Positions 28,304 through 37,280 of a DNA stretch of 64,000 nt are shown piece after piece; within the stretch, counting starts at the first letter, position 1; every line of letters begins with the position of its first letter. The DNA is from Chloroflexota bacterium. GTDB taxonomy: Bacteria; Chloroflexota; Anaerolineae; Anaerolineales; UBA11579. The position numbers and the translations under genes are program-made. Location of the stretch: positions 1 through 64,000 of the forward strand of contig VRUJ01000014.1 of NCBI GenBank assembly GCA_019456165.1, given 5' to 3'. The notes beneath the pieces are model-generated. The model searched no databases and was not told the DNA's origin. It saw nothing but the letters and a program-made list of their open reading frames with translations.

Positions 28304-29788
28304 ATGATTCAAAGAAATGTTCCCCTGTTGGGTTTATTGTCTGCCATATCCGTGGGGGGGTATTTGGTGTTCAGCCAGGCATTCTATGGGATCGGTTTCC
28401 CTTTAGATGATTCTTGGATACATCAGACATACGCGCGCAATCTAGCACGCGCAGGTGAGTGGGCGTTTTTCCCGGGACAACCTTCAGCTGGCTCGACCTC
28501 TCCCATTTGGGCAGCAATTTTATCAATTGGGCACGCACTTCGCCTTGGACCGTTTGTTTGGACCTTCCTCTTAGGATGGGGAATTCTGTGGGCTTTGTCA
28601 GTTGCAGGAATGTATACTTTCAACCTAGTTACACCATCCAGACCAATATGGGGTATTTGGGCGGGTGTACTGTTGGTGTTGGAGTGGCATTTAGTATGGG
28701 CTGCCGGTTCAGGTATGGAAACCTTGCTTTTTGCGCTAATTATTATTTCGGTGATAGCTTGGTTCTTAAAGATCCATTCTGAACCGGAAGAGATTACACC
28801 AAAAGTTTGGATGAGGCTGGGTTTGCTAATCGGTTTGAGCCTGTGGGTAAGACCGGAAGGAGTTACTCTGCTCGCGATGGTGGGAGCCAGTGTGTTTTTC
28901 TTGAAAATTGGATGGCAAGCGAGGTTTAAAATATGGTTTGAGATGGCTTTGGGTTTTGTATTGCTTGTAGGTCCATATCTGGTTTTTAATCAGACTTTAG
29001 CCGGAGATTGGTGGCCGAATACATTCTATGCAAAACAAGCAGAATATGCAATCTTACGCACACAACCGTTGTGGTTAAGATATTTGGAACAATTGAGTCT
29101 TCCTTTGGTTGGCGTTGGGGCATTATTGCTCCCCGGGTTCATCAAATCCATATTATTAGTTCTTCGCAGCCGGAATTGGCCAGTTTTGTTAGCAACTATT
29201 TGGGTAATGGGCCATTTAGGTTTGTACGCTTTGCGTTTGCCTGTGACCTACCAGCACGGACGATATATTATCCCTATTATGCCGGTCTTCTTCATGCTTG
29301 GGTTATCAGGGATGGCGGCTCTGGTCAAACCATCCTCAAACGGGCTATGGCCGCGTCTTTTGGGCCGCGCCTGGCTTATCTCTTGCGGTCTGGTTATTAT
29401 TATTTTTTGGGGGTTTGGGGCAGCTGCTTATGCCCGGGATGTGGCTTTTATTGAGAGTGAAATGGTTGCCACTGCAAAATGGGTGGCAGAAAATATCAAA
29501 GAAGGTGACGTGGTTGCAGCTCACGATATTGGCGCGCTGGGTTATTTTGCAGAGAGGCCGTTATTGGACCTAGCCGGTTTAGTTTCGCCGGATGTGATAG
29601 CATTTATACGGGACGAAGGGCGTTTAGCAAATTACTTAGATTTGCAACGAACAACCTACGTGGTTACCTTTCCGGGTTGGTATCCGGAGTTGGTGGAGCG
29701 AAGCCAGTTGATATATTCAACCGCAGGAGAAATTAACCCCACAATGGGAGCTGAAAATATGGCAGTCTATCTTTGGACGCTTCCCTGA
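28304..29788 (+). CDS. GT-C-like polytopic glycosyltransferase
   Basis: PLDDSWIHQTYARNLARAGEWAFFPGQPSAGSTSPIWAAIL; C-terminal DIGALGYFAERPLLDLAGLVSP. Confidence 0.8.
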   Translation: MIQRNVPLLGLLSAISVGGYLVFSQAFYGIGFPLDDSWIHQTYARNLARAGEWAFFPGQPSAGSTSPIWAAILSIGHALRLGPFVWTFLLGWGILWALSVAGMYTFNLVTPSRPIWGIWAGVLLVLEWHLVWAAGSGMETLLFALIIISVIAWFLKIHSEPEEITPKVWMRLGLLIGLSLWVRPEGVTLLAMVGASVFFLKIGWQARFKIWFEMALGFVLLVGPYLVFNQTLAGDWWPNTFYAKQAEYAILRTQPLWLRYLEQLSLPLVGVGALLLPGFIKSILLVLRSRNWPVLLATIWVMGHLGLYALRLPVTYQHGRYIIPIMPVFFMLGLSGMAALVKPSSNGLWPRLLGRAWLISCGLVIIIFWGFGAAAYARDVAFIESEMVATAKWVAENIKEGDVVAAHDIGALGYFAERPLLDLAGLVSPDVIAFIRDEGRLANYLDLQRTTYVVTFPGWYPELVERSQLIYSTAGEINPTMGAENMAVYLWTLP

Positions 29789-29816
29789 CAGAAACATTTC
29801 AATTTAATAAAATATG

Positions 29817-29845
29817 TTGCCCGCATAGTACTCATGTGCTATACT
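29817..29845 (+). promoter_or_regulatory. Putative sigma-70 type promoter for the two-component pair
   Basis: TTGCCC (29817-29822), 17 nt, TATACT (29840-29845). Confidence 0.55.
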
Positions 29846-29899
29846 CTCAGAAATGTTTAGATATATTCGATTTTTAACGTTTTGAATTTGGGGACCCCT

Positions 29900-30601
29900 A
29901 TGAGAATGATTTCTATTGTTGTGGTTGATGACCATCCTCTATTCCGGCAGGGTGTAGTTGATTCATTTTCCTTGGAATCAGATTTTGATGTTATTGGGCA
30001 AGCCTCCAACGGGAAAAAAGGGTTTGAATTGATCCGTGAAAAGAAGCCGCAGGTTGCTGTGGTTGACGTAAACCTTCCAGAAATTAACGGACAACAAGTT
30101 GCCCGACAGGTTGTTGCTGAGAAGCTGCCGACACGGGTGATCCTTCTCACTGCATATGATGATGCCGAGCAGGTGATTCATGCTATGAGGGCTGGCGCAG
30201 TGGCTTATTGTGCCAAAGATATTCTTCCTGAAAAGCTGGTAGAGATTGTTCGCTCAGTCGCTGATGGAAAATATGTGGTCCATTATGAAACCTTAGACGC
30301 GGATGGTTTGGATCAATGGATGATTGAGCAAACTGAACAAGCTATCCGCCCTTACAGCGACCCAGGAGATCCTTTCCATCCATTATCTGGGAGGGAGATG
30401 GAAGTCTTAGAGAATGTGACCAAAGGAATGAGCAATAAAGAAATTGCCAGCTTACTCGGAATCAGCCACCAAACAGTTAAAAATCACGTCACTGCAATCC
30501 TTCGAAAACTGGGTGTTGATGACCGTACGCAAGCGGCCGTTTTTGCTTTACGTCGGGGATGGGTGCGGTTGTATAAAGATAATCCGGAATCTCGGGAGTA
30601 A
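29900..30601 (+). CDS. NarL/FixJ-type response regulator
   Basis: VVVDDHPLFRQGVVDSF ... VAVVDVNLPEINGQQVA ... LSGREMEVLENVTKGMSNKEIASLLGISHQTVKNHVTAILRKL. Confidence 0.93.
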   Translation: MRMISIVVVDDHPLFRQGVVDSFSLESDFDVIGQASNGKKGFELIREKKPQVAVVDVNLPEINGQQVARQVVAEKLPTRVILLTAYDDAEQVIHAMRAGAVAYCAKDILPEKLVEIVRSVADGKYVVHYETLDADGLDQWMIEQTEQAIRPYSDPGDPFHPLSGREMEVLENVTKGMSNKEIASLLGISHQTVKNHVTAILRKLGVDDRTQAAVFALRRGWVRLYKDNPESRE

Positions 30602-30604
30602 GTG

Positions 30605-31693
30605 ATGGCCTTACCAGAAGGAACGCAGGAACAAGCTGAAGAGCAAAAAGTGAAGGGCCCAGAAACAAGCCCTTGGGATGTTTTGATCGAAAAAGCACAA
30701 ACCGAATCCGAGGAAGTACAACGTGAATTAAAAGAAATTGCTCTTATGCTTGACCAAAGTAAGGTTGAGGTGGAAAAATTAGCTCAACGCAGCGCAACAA
30801 TTACTATGCACTTACAACAAGTTCAAGCGAAAGTTGAAACGATTCCACCGGCAGATATTCGCGTAGCCTACGATGCTGCCCTGGATGCTCAACAGCGCCT
30901 AGCTGTAATGCGCGGTCAGGTTGAGAAATTGCAGAGCGACCAGATTCACCTTGAACGTTTCATGGGATTGCTTGATGACCTGAACGGTGCTTTGGGGGCT
31001 GGTTCAAAACCCGATAGTCATAATGGAGGAGGTAGATTTGCCTCCGCCGAGATGATGATTCAAGCCCAGGAAGCGGAACGGCAAAGGCTTTCTCGCAAAA
31101 TGCACGATGGTCCAGCTCAAGCCCTCGCAAATTTTATTTTATTGACCGAAATCGCTATGCGCCTTTTTGACCACGACCAAGATAAAGCTCGTGAAGAATT
31201 GTCTAATTTGAAGATTGCTGCAGGAACCACATTCCAGAAAGTGCGTGATTTTATTTTTGACTTACGGCCAATGATGTTAGATGACCTGGGATTGGTTCCG
31301 ACCATCAAACGATATGTAACTGCTTTTGGGGAAAAATCCGAACAGGATATTGGCGTCACTGTCACTGGAACCGAGCGACGTTTTGAATCCTATTTAGAAG
31401 TGATGATTTTCAGGTCTGTTCAAGAATTATTGACAAATGCTGCCCAGCACAGCCAGGGAAATCAGATAAAAGTTCAATTGAATATCACCGAAACTGAAGT
31501 AAGAGCCAGTGTTGAAGATGATGGCAAAGGCTTTGATTCAACCATTGCAGCTGAAAGCTCCGGGTTAGGGTTAAAATTGATCAGGGAGCGCGTGGAAATG
31601 CTGGGAGGAAACTTTGAAATTGACAGCGCTGTTGGCCAGGGAGTGAGAGTAAATATTACGATACCAACTGAAAATACAGCCCCCTTTGCATAA
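30605..31693 (+). CDS. Soluble DegS/NarX-like sensor histidine kinase
   Basis: EAERQRLSRKMHDGPAQALANFILLTEIA (HisKA_3); ELLTNAAQHSQGNQIKV; DDGKGFD; GLGLKLIRERVEMLGG; N-terminal coiled coil, no TM. Confidence 0.9.
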   Translation: MALPEGTQEQAEEQKVKGPETSPWDVLIEKAQTESEEVQRELKEIALMLDQSKVEVEKLAQRSATITMHLQQVQAKVETIPPADIRVAYDAALDAQQRLAVMRGQVEKLQSDQIHLERFMGLLDDLNGALGAGSKPDSHNGGGRFASAEMMIQAQEAERQRLSRKMHDGPAQALANFILLTEIAMRLFDHDQDKAREELSNLKIAAGTTFQKVRDFIFDLRPMMLDDLGLVPTIKRYVTAFGEKSEQDIGVTVTGTERRFESYLEVMIFRSVQELLTNAAQHSQGNQIKVQLNITETEVRASVEDDGKGFDSTIAAESSGLGLKLIRERVEMLGGNFEIDSAVGQGVRVNITIPTENTAPFA

Positions 31694-31721
31694 CTGTTAG
31701 GTAATTAACCCTTAAATACTA

Positions 31722-31750
31722 TTGATTTCAAATCCAAAAACCTCTATAAT
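31722..31750 (+). promoter_or_regulatory. Promoter upstream of the flp pilin
   Basis: TTGATT (31722-31727), 17 nt spacer, consensus TATAAT (31745-31750). Confidence 0.75.
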
Positions 31751-31799
31751 GAAATCATCTCTGGGAAAAACAGAGAAATTCTAAAATGAAAGGTGGTGG

Positions 31800-31952
31800 A
31801 TGAAAATGTTGTTTGCTCCCAAAGAAAAGGGACAGGGCCTCGTAGAATATGCTTTGATTCTGGTTCTGGTAGCCATTGTGGTTATCGTAATTCTCGCCCT
31901 GCTCGGACCCGCGATTGGTAACGTATTTAGCTCTATTATCGTTGGTATCTGA
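31800..31952 (+). CDS. flp: Flp/Fap-type pilin subunit (50 aa)
   Basis: MKMLFAPKEKGQGLVEYALILVLVAIVVIVILALLGPAIGNVFSSIIVGI*; G-QGLVEYALIL matches the type IVb Flp processing site; AGGTGG RBS. Too short for the ORF track. Confidence 0.92.
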   Translation: MKMLFAPKEKGQGLVEYALILVLVAIVVIVILALLGPAIGNVFSSIIVGI

Positions 31953-32020
31953 TCCATTTATTCAGACGTATTCGTAAAATTTTTTCGAATCAACGGTTGC
32001 AAAATATTCCAATCGTATTC

Positions 32021-32060
32021 AAATGATAAGGCCCTGTTGAAATGCAGGGTCTTATCATTT
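32021..32060 (+). terminator. Strong hairpin after flp (attenuator / 3'-end structure)
   Basis: AAATGATAAGGCCCTG-ttgaaatg-CAGGGTCTTATCATTT, 16-bp stem including one G-T pair; no strong T run. Confidence 0.75.
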
Positions 32061-32285
32061 ATCATTTATTTACAATTCTAAACAGATAAATATTCATTTG
32101 TAACGTATTTGCGCAACAATACTTATAAAAATATGGCATAATCAAGTAGACTATATTTGTCCTATTATTGGGCATCTATCTAATTTGTACCAGTACTCAT
32201 TTCGACTTGACTTTTCCATGTTAAAGCGTATGATTGTTTTCATAACCATTAAAGAAAATTATATTCTAGAAAACCAGGAGGCATC

Positions 32286-33491
32286 ATGCGTCTAGGACGG
32301 TTATTAATCATATTAGCAATAGTACTTATCGGAGGAGTAGCAGCCTTGTTCTTCCTCCTCCGTGGGTCTACTGGAGGGGACGAAGCTGCGACTCCCGAGC
32401 CAGAAGTATTATTGCTAAACATAATAAGTGTTGGCCAACCAATTGCGCGCGGTGAAATAATCACTGAAGTAAAATTGGATACAATTGCAATTTTGGATGA
32501 AGAATTTATTCCCGATATAATGTTCATCGACCTGATTGATGTTGTGGGATACCGTGCGAGATTTGACTTAGATCAAGCAGTTCCATTAACTAGGGGGATG
32601 TTGGTTGAGTCACTGGAAGGGCTTTCAGAAATTGGCTCGGATGCTTCGTTACTAATTCCGGAAAACAGAGTAGCGATCTCTATTCCAATGAACCGCTTCT
32701 CAGGTGTTGCATATGGCTTACGGCGGGGAGACCATGTTAATGTTCTCGTTACTATGTTATTTGTAGATTTGGACACCCAATATCAAACCTTGCTTCCCAA
32801 TACTTTAGCTGGCTTGATTGCTCCAGGCCCCAATGTATTAATGACTATCGATACTGAAGAAGAAACCAATGCTACTTTAACTCTTGACACTGAACTCTTT
32901 TTGCGGAACCTCACGGCCCAAAGCGTAACAGGTGGCTCTCTCTCTCCTTTAGGTCGAGTAGAGTTTGACGCAGTATTTAGTGAAACACCTTACTACATCG
33001 TCCCATCTGAGCCCCAACAGCGGCCGCGCATGGTGAGCCAAACTTTGTTGCAGGATGTTATCGTACTAAATGTCGGCAACTTCCCACAACCTACAGATGA
33101 AGAAGAAGAAATAATCCAAGAACCTGAACCCGTGGAAGGGGAAGAACCTCAACCCGCAGAGGCGGCAGAAGAACCCCCCCCAGCTGAAGGTGAGGAAGTT
33201 GTTGAGGAAGTAGTACAATTACCAGATATAATTACACTGATCGTAACACCTCAAGAAGCGGTTACCTTGAACTATCTTATGTTGTCTGGCGCTGATTTGA
33301 ACATAGTGATGAGAGCAAGTGGAGATGATAGCCGCATAAACACAGATTCAGTTACGTTACAATACTTGCTGGATAATTACAATATCCTGGTTCCAGCGCA
33401 GCTCCCTTATGGGTTTGAACCTGCAGTGAATGAGATAATTAATCCTGCGATGAGTGATCTATTAGAGAGTTTATTAATTCCAGAGGAGTAA
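32286..33491 (+). CDS. cpaB: Flp pilus assembly protein CpaB/RcpC
   Basis: N-terminal TM, SAF-like region (VGQPIARGEIITEVKLDTIAI), NRVAISIPMNRFSGVAYGLRRGDHVNVLVT, Pro/Glu-rich insert. Confidence 0.85.
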   Translation: MRLGRLLIILAIVLIGGVAALFFLLRGSTGGDEAATPEPEVLLLNIISVGQPIARGEIITEVKLDTIAILDEEFIPDIMFIDLIDVVGYRARFDLDQAVPLTRGMLVESLEGLSEIGSDASLLIPENRVAISIPMNRFSGVAYGLRRGDHVNVLVTMLFVDLDTQYQTLLPNTLAGLIAPGPNVLMTIDTEEETNATLTLDTELFLRNLTAQSVTGGSLSPLGRVEFDAVFSETPYYIVPSEPQQRPRMVSQTLLQDVIVLNVGNFPQPTDEEEEIIQEPEPVEGEEPQPAEAAEEPPPAEGEEVVEEVVQLPDIITLIVTPQEAVTLNYLMLSGADLNIVMRASGDDSRINTDSVTLQYLLDNYNILVPAQLPYGFEPAVNEIINPAMSDLLESLLIPEE

Positions 33492-33515
33492 GCATTAGAA
33501 TCTTGGAGTAATTGA

Positions 33516-34754
33516 ATGACAGATGAAAAAATCCGCGTGCTTATTGTTGATGATATAGCAGAGACGCGTGAAAACATCCGAAAACTATTACAATTTGAAA
33601 CAGATGTAGAAGTAGTAGGCGCAGCAAGGACGGGCGCAGAAGGAATCCAGTTAGCGGGAGAATCGGAACCAGATGTGGTTCTCATGGATATCAATATGCC
33701 GGATATGGATGGAATCGCTGCTACTGAAGCCATCCGAAGCAAATACCCGGCGACTCAGATAGTAATATTATCTGTGCAAAGCGATGCGAATTATATGCGA
33801 CGCGCCATGTTGGCGGGTGCACGCGATTTTCTCACAAAACCACCCGATGTAGATGAACTAACCGCGGCCATCCGGCGAGCTGGAGAAATGGCTCAATCGG
33901 AGAGAGCCAAAAGAGCAGCATCTACTATGATGGTTCAATCAAGCGGGCCGGCTACCGGACCACTTGTCTCAATGCCGCACTTAACCCAAGGCAAAGTGAT
34001 TACGATTTATGGACCTAAGGGAGGGACTGGATCTACTACCCTGGCTGCCAATTTAGCAGTAGCCATGCACAGTAGTGAAACACCCGTTTCTGTGGCCGAT
34101 GCGAATTTGCAATTTGGAGATCTATCTTTTTTCTTCAATGAGCAAGGCAAAAATAACATCGCTGATCTAGCGCCGCGGGCAAACGAACTGGATGCGGAAA
34201 TCGTTGATGATGTAATTATTGAACACGCAGATTCTGGAATAAAAATCCTGGCTGCGCCAATGCGTCCCGAACATGCAGAATCCGTTACCGGCGAACAGTT
34301 TGGTTCGGTGATTAAATTTTTGCGCCAGATGTACTCTTACGTGATTGTGGATACAGCTTCATTGCTGACAGATGTCACCCTAGCGGTTCTAGATGTTAGT
34401 GATATCATTGTGTTAATAACCACCCAAGACATTCCAGCCATCAAAAATGCCCGGTTATTCTTAGATTTAGCCAACGCGCTTTCACTCGACCGGGAACGAA
34501 TTTTAATGGTCATGAATCGTTTTGATAAACGACGGACAAATATTACCCCTGCTAAAGTCAGCGATAATTTTAAGCAAGAATTCGCTGCGGTAGTTCCTGT
34601 GGATGAAAAATTAGTGATACCAGCAATGGATCGGGGGATACCTTTTATGTTACAGAATAAATCACATCCCGTCTCTCGTGCCATTCTTCAACTTGCAGAA
34701 AATACCCGCAAAAAAATTAACGAACTTGAAGAGATGGAAGCGGAACATGTATAA
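33516..34754 (+). CDS. cpaE: CpaE/TadZ-like protein: receiver domain + MinD-like ATPase
   Basis: LIVDDIAETRENIRKLL ... VVLMDINMPDMDG ... FLTKPP; deviant Walker A GPKGGTGSTTLAANLA. Confidence 0.9.
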   Translation: MTDEKIRVLIVDDIAETRENIRKLLQFETDVEVVGAARTGAEGIQLAGESEPDVVLMDINMPDMDGIAATEAIRSKYPATQIVILSVQSDANYMRRAMLAGARDFLTKPPDVDELTAAIRRAGEMAQSERAKRAASTMMVQSSGPATGPLVSMPHLTQGKVITIYGPKGGTGSTTLAANLAVAMHSSETPVSVADANLQFGDLSFFFNEQGKNNIADLAPRANELDAEIVDDVIIEHADSGIKILAAPMRPEHAESVTGEQFGSVIKFLRQMYSYVIVDTASLLTDVTLAVLDVSDIIVLITTQDIPAIKNARLFLDLANALSLDRERILMVMNRFDKRRTNITPAKVSDNFKQEFAAVVPVDEKLVIPAMDRGIPFMLQNKSHPVSRAILQLAENTRKKINELEEMEAEHV

Positions 34755-34807
34755 GAGATGGAATTTGATGATTGTTAGCATGCAAGTAAAAATAGGAGTC
34801 TGAAATA

Positions 34808-36235
34808 ATGTCATTACTTAAACGCCTCGAGAAAGGACAAGGCGAATCTGGCGAGTCTGGACCTCAAGAAGGCGGGCGATCAGGCGGTGGTGGTCAGCAG
34901 GGCGGCTCGAAATTGTCTTCTCTTCAATCGCGGCGTGTTGCACCACCTGGAGCAGATTCCCAGCGTGATACATATTTTGACTTAAAGACCAGGGTTCAGA
35001 ACCGTCTATTGGCTGAATTGGACCCAGCGATGGATGTTTCCAAAATCGCTGAAGTGCGCAAAACCATTCAGGATTTATTTGAACAGATCTTGGCAGAAGA
35101 AAGTATCCCTCTTTCTAGACCTGAAAAACACCGTTTATTTGAACAAATTGCAGCTGAGATCTTAGGTTTTGGTCCATTGGATCCGCTATTAAGGGAAGAG
35201 GGGATCACGGAAGTTATGGTTAACGGGGCCAAGAACATCTACGTTGAACGCAAAGGCACCCTCACCCGGGTACCTGTATCATTTGAAAGCGATGAGCATG
35301 TCATGCGCATAATAGACCGTATCGTTGCGCCTCTGGGACGCAGGATCGATGAACAAAGCCCCTATGTGGATGCTCGTCTCCCAGATGGATCGCGTGTGAA
35401 TGCGATCATTCCGCCAATATCATTGGTAGGTCCATCCCTCACCATTCGTATCTTTTCGAAAAACCCGATCACAGTTGAGCAATATATTGGGTTCGGCTCG
35501 ATGACCCCAGAAGCCATGCAGTTTTGTAAAGCCTGCGTTGAATCTAAATTAAACATTGTTGTCTCTGGAGGTACAGGCTCAGGCAAGACAACACTACTCA
35601 ATATACTTTCCGGCTTTATCCCGGAGGGTGACAGGATAATCACAATTGAAAATGCGGCGGAGCTACAACTTCGCCAGGAACACGTCGTCACCTTGGAATC
35701 TCGCCCGCCAAATATCGAAGGCCGTGGAGAAGTCACGATCCAGCATTTAGTTATCAACTCATTGCGTATGCGTCCTGATCGTATTGTAGTCGGAGAGATT
35801 CGTGACGGAGCGGCTCTCGACATGCTCCAAGCGATGAACACAGGCCATGACGGCTCTCTGACGACCGCTCACTCCAACAGCCCGCGTGATACTATCGCTC
35901 GTATTGAAACCATGGCCTTGATGGCTGGTTTTGATCTCCCTATCCGTGCGATTCGTGAACAAATTGCCAGTGCAGTGGATTTGATTGTGCATATCGATCG
36001 TTTGAGGGACGGTTCCCGGAAAGTTGTCTACATTAGTGAAGTCGCTGGGATGGAAGGAGACGTTATCACATTGACCGATCTATTCCAATACGAACAAACT
36101 GGTTTCGATGAGGGTAAAATTATTGGCCAATTTCGAGCAACGGGATTGCGACCTAAGTTCATGGATAAAATCGAAGCCTCAGGTATCCATCTTCCTGCTT
36201 CTATTTTTGGTGTTGGCAAGCGGCAAAGGTATTAA
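34808..36235 (+). CDS. cpaF: Tad secretion ATPase CpaF/TadA
   Basis: ILGFGPLDPLLREEGITEVMVNGAKNIYVERKG; VVSGGTGSGKTTLLN; MRPDRIVVGEIRDGAALDMLQAMNTGHDGSLTTAHSN. Confidence 0.96.
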   Translation: MSLLKRLEKGQGESGESGPQEGGRSGGGGQQGGSKLSSLQSRRVAPPGADSQRDTYFDLKTRVQNRLLAELDPAMDVSKIAEVRKTIQDLFEQILAEESIPLSRPEKHRLFEQIAAEILGFGPLDPLLREEGITEVMVNGAKNIYVERKGTLTRVPVSFESDEHVMRIIDRIVAPLGRRIDEQSPYVDARLPDGSRVNAIIPPISLVGPSLTIRIFSKNPITVEQYIGFGSMTPEAMQFCKACVESKLNIVVSGGTGSGKTTLLNILSGFIPEGDRIITIENAAELQLRQEHVVTLESRPPNIEGRGEVTIQHLVINSLRMRPDRIVVGEIRDGAALDMLQAMNTGHDGSLTTAHSNSPRDTIARIETMALMAGFDLPIRAIREQIASAVDLIVHIDRLRDGSRKVVYISEVAGMEGDVITLTDLFQYEQTGFDEGKIIGQFRATGLRPKFMDKIEASGIHLPASIFGVGKRQRY

Positions 36236-36266
36236 AAACAATATCTAAGAGAATTGTGCTGAAGAT

Positions 36267-37238
36267 ATGACAATATTACTTTGGGTAGGCGGAGGATTGG
36301 TTTTACTTCTCCTCCTTGTTGGGGTGGTAGTTACAGTATCAGGTGAGCGTTCGCTTGTAGAGGAGCGGATTGGCAAATATCTGGATGAATCAGAACAAGA
36401 ATTCGAATTTCTAGACCAGGAAGAAGATGGAGAGCAATCCACACCGCTTACGGATTGGATAAACGCACGCGTTGAAAAATCTAATTTTGGAGATAATATC
36501 GCGCGTGAATTGGCACGCGCGGATCTAAAATTCAAACCAGGGGAATATGTGTCCATAATGGGTATCTCAAGTTTCGCCACTGCCGCCTTTTCATATTATT
36601 TTTTTAATGGCTCACCCGTATTTGCTTTGGGAGGATTAATTGTCGGTTTGTTCATTCCACGCCTGCTTGTAAAAAGACAACAAAGCGCTCGCTTGAATAA
36701 ATTCGGTATTCTGTTGCCTGATATGTTAAATTTGATGGTCAATGGCCTCAGGGCCGGGTTTTCGAACATGCAAGCTATGGAGGCAGTGAGTAAAGAACTG
36801 CCTACTCCAATCAGCGATGAATTTCGCCGCGTTGTCCAGGAAATGCAGCTTGGCGTGCCAATGGAAAAATCTTTAGCTAACTTGTTACGTCGCATACCCA
36901 GCGATGATCTTGATCTGGTAATCACCGCAATCAATGTTCAGCGAGAGGTTGGCGGCAACTTGTCAGAAATTCTAGAAACTATTGCACACACCATTCGCCA
37001 AAGAATTATCATGAAAGGCGAGATAAAAACTCTAACTGCGCAAGTTGTGTATTCAGGCAGGTTCATTTCAATACTGCCTGTTATCTTGGCATTGATACTA
37101 TGGGTTGTGAATAGAAATTATATGATGCAGTTTTTTTTGGAACCAAAATTTTGTGGCATAGCAATGCTGACCTGCGCTGGTTTCATGATAATAATTGGAT
37201 ACTATGCGATGATGAGGATAGCAGATATAGAAATTTAA
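36267..37238 (+). CDS. tadB: Tad pilus inner-membrane protein TadB
   Basis: T2SSF domain: LPDMLNLMVNGLRAGFSNMQAMEAVSKELPTPISDEFRRVVQEMQLGVPMEKSLANLLRR. Confidence 0.9.
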   Translation: MTILLWVGGGLVLLLLLVGVVVTVSGERSLVEERIGKYLDESEQEFEFLDQEEDGEQSTPLTDWINARVEKSNFGDNIARELARADLKFKPGEYVSIMGISSFATAAFSYYFFNGSPVFALGGLIVGLFIPRLLVKRQQSARLNKFGILLPDMLNLMVNGLRAGFSNMQAMEAVSKELPTPISDEFRRVVQEMQLGVPMEKSLANLLRRIPSDDLDLVITAINVQREVGGNLSEILETIAHTIRQRIIMKGEIKTLTAQVVYSGRFISILPVILALILWVVNRNYMMQFFLEPKFCGIAMLTCAGFMIIIGYYAMMRIADIEI

Positions 37239-37280
37239 TAATTCATACCTCGATTACCTAACTGAATAGGAGTAGGAACC

